Part shown: piece by piece, positions 13,636-14,554 of the stretch
How positions within the stretch are numbered: position 1 is the stretch's first letter
Layout: every line of letters begins with the position of its first letter
From: Candidatus Hydrogenedentes bacterium CG07_land_8_20_14_0_80_42_17
GTDB lineage: Bacteria; UBA8481
Direction of reading: 5' to 3'
Assembly (NCBI GenBank): GCA_002780065.1
Contig: PEWQ01000021.1
Span: forward strand, 1 to 14,554
Length of the DNA stretch: 14,554 nucleotides
Notes under the pieces: generated by a model
What the model was told of the DNA's origin: nothing
Seen by the model: only the letters and a program-made list of their open reading frames with translations
Databases searched by the model: none
Program-made: the position numbers and the translations under genes

Positions 13636-14334
13636 CTACATCCTTGCCAAAATCCGAGCGGCGCGTCGTTCTGTAAAGCGCGAATGATCCCTCGGATTAT
13701 GTCTTAAAGGCGAAGGCAAAACTGCGGCAAGATGCGCGGCTTGACCTCTTGAAAGGCCTTTCGCAGAAACTCTGTAATAATTTTTTGCCGCTGATTCCAC
13801 TCCGTAAATTCCTCTTCCCCACTCGACTACGTTGAGATATATCTCGAGTATCCTATCTTTTGGCAGAAGCAATTCGAGCCAAAGGGTTAAATAAATTTCC
13901 ACACCTTTTCTAAAAAATTTATCATATTTTGTAGCTCCTTCCCAGAGATACAAATTTTTCACCAGCTGCATGCTGATGGTGGAAGCTCCGCGCATTCTGC
14001 GGCCGTCATTGTAGTCATCGATCGCATCTTCAGCCTGTTCAAAATCAATTCCATCATGCTGAAAAAATTTAGCATCTTCCGCCGCAATGACTGCCCTTCT
14101 CATATACCGAGAAATATTATTAAGTTGAGTCCATGAGCGTTCGTACTTGAACTTTTCACCTTTGACAATCATACCCACGCATCTTTGAACCTGAATTGAA
14201 GTCACGTAAGGATTCAATTTATTCAAAGGCAAAAAAAGAATGACAGGAATAGAAACAGCAAGAATTACAAAGGCGGCGACTACTCGGAGGAGAAGTCTGA
14301 AACATCCTGAAGATTTTTTATTTTCTTTAGTCAT
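13636..14334 (-). CDS. mtgA: Monofunctional peptidoglycan glycosyltransferase MtgA
   Basis: MtgA (GT51) polymerises lipid II into glycan strands on the outer face of the inner membrane. The 232-residue protein has the standard length and layout: a short cytoplasmic start, one membrane anchor (about 15-36) and the GT51 domain. Visible motifs are AAEDAKFFQHDGID with the catalytic Glu86-Asp87, RGASTISMQLVKNLYL (115-130), KDRILEIYLNVVEWGRGIYGVESAA (159-183) with the second catalytic Glu171, and the Ala-rich QAAHLAAVLPSP (198-209). There is no penicillin-binding transpeptidase domain. ATG 14334 lacks a Shine-Dalgarno and overlaps the stop of a possible 15-codon ORF (ATGA). The aminotransferase gene starts 3 nt after its stop, so mtgA heads a three-gene operon. 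Confidence 0.94.
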   Translation of the reverse strand: MTKENKKSSGCFRLLLRVVAAFVILAVSIPVILFLPLNKLNPYVTSIQVQRCVGMIVKGEKFKYERSWTQLNNISRYMRRAVIAAEDAKFFQHDGIDFEQAEDAIDDYNDGRRMRGASTISMQLVKNLYLWEGATKYDKFFRKGVEIYLTLWLELLLPKDRILEIYLNVVEWGRGIYGVESAAKNYYRVSAKGLSRGQAAHLAAVLPSPLRHNPRDHSRFTERRAARILARM

Positions 14335-14430
14335 AAAATAAGAGCTAAATAATAGAACGAAAAGATATCCAAAGTCATGCTAATTAAATCTGAAATAATC
14401 GGAAGGCATGTGCATAATAAGGATGCGTTG
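14335..14430. other. Upstream region of mtgA without a recognised gene
   Basis: Mostly AT-rich DNA. On the minus strand it holds a 15-codon ORF (14378-14331, MTLDIFSFYYLALIL) whose TGA overlaps the mtgA ATG. It has no ribosome binding site and may be chance. No other coding signal, terminator or clear -35/-10 pair is seen here. Confidence 0.3.
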
Positions 14431-14499
14431 CAAGCACAGGCGTGGCGTCCATTGACGCGAGGCGCCTGTATCTCCAGAGTAAGGCCGCCTGTGCCTCCA
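14431..14499. repeat. GC-rich ACAGGCG inverted-repeat element
   Basis: Three copies of the core ACAGGCG lie here: one forward (GCACAGGCG, 14434-14442) and two reverse (CGCCTGTATCTCCA, 14463-14476, and CGCCTGTGCCTCCA, 14486-14499), the last two spaced 23 bp apart with 12 of 14 bases matching. The forward copy can pair with either reverse copy; an inner stem GGCGTC/GACGC with a 4-nt loop (about 14444-14457) strengthens the first hairpin. The element is far richer in GC than its surroundings, has no ORF, and looks like a REP-type or MITE-like repeat. Confidence 0.55.
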
Positions 14500-14521
14500 A
14501 GACGTTTCTCATTGCAATGTT

Positions 14522-14554
14522 ATTATATTTGAAAGTGCAAATTGGAAAGTGCAA
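14522..14554 (-). promoter_or_regulatory. TATAAT box with two upstream TTGCACTTTC direct repeats
   Basis: On the minus strand, two exact copies of TTGCACTTTC (14554-14545 and 14540-14531) with a 4-nt spacer end 3 nt before TATAAT (14527-14522). Direct repeats at this position are typical of binding sites for response regulators. It points toward mtgA about 190 nt away, with the GC-rich repeat in between, and the window edge cuts the view. Confidence 0.35.

Overview
The window comes from an AT-rich (about 40% GC by eye) Gram-negative bacterium with flagella. It encodes a flagellar cap protein, two lipoproteins, a long AsmA-type envelope-bridging protein and a monofunctional peptidoglycan glycosyltransferase. 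The phylum cannot be fixed from sequence alone. A long FliD with several flagellin-IN repeats, LuxE-type acyl-protein synthetase, VapBC remains and several kinds of small palindromic repeat would suit a deltaproteobacterium-like or uncultivated diderm lineage, but that is inference. No rRNA, tRNA, CRISPR array, insertion sequence or integrase is visible.

Layout. (1) 1-3515, minus strand: fliD, transcribed from a near-perfect flagellar sigma-28 promoter at 3572-3598, then a gene with two PilZ-like motif sets, then a VapB-like antitoxin ORF whose stop overlaps the ATG of a PIN-domain (VapC) ORF that breaks after 47 codons. (2) 3671-4375, minus: a Crp/Fnr-family regulator, upstream of fliD on the same strand. 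Its 3' end runs into a palindromic repeat. (3) 4455-5601, plus: two overlapping lipoprotein genes, one unknown and one DUF192, divergent from the regulator across a 79-nt spacer with an FNR-like 5-4-5 inverted repeat. (4) 5650-8129, minus: an ABC-2 type exporter, permease and ATPase. (5) 8194-11448, plus: a 1084-residue AsmA-like protein, divergent from the exporter with back-to-back promoter-like elements. (6) 11469-14334, minus: an operon in transcription order mtgA, class III aminotransferase, LuxE-type acyl-protein synthetase, with a 3-nt gap and a 26-nt overlap. (7) 14335-14554: upstream region with a GC-rich inverted-repeat element and two direct repeats next to a TATAAT box.

Themes. 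Most genes concern the envelope or surface: flagellar cap, lipoproteins, lipid or solute export, inner-to-outer membrane bridging and peptidoglycan synthesis. The aminotransferase/LuxE pair is the least explained enzymatic unit and the best candidate for an undescribed pathway. Small dispersed-repeat-like elements sit at 3' ends or between genes (3650-3681, 5605-5616, 11460-11476, 14431-14499), and two of them carry a gene's stop codon. Genes at the start of transcription units mostly lack a Shine-Dalgarno and have a -10-like hexamer just before the start codon, while most genes inside operons have good ribosome binding sites.
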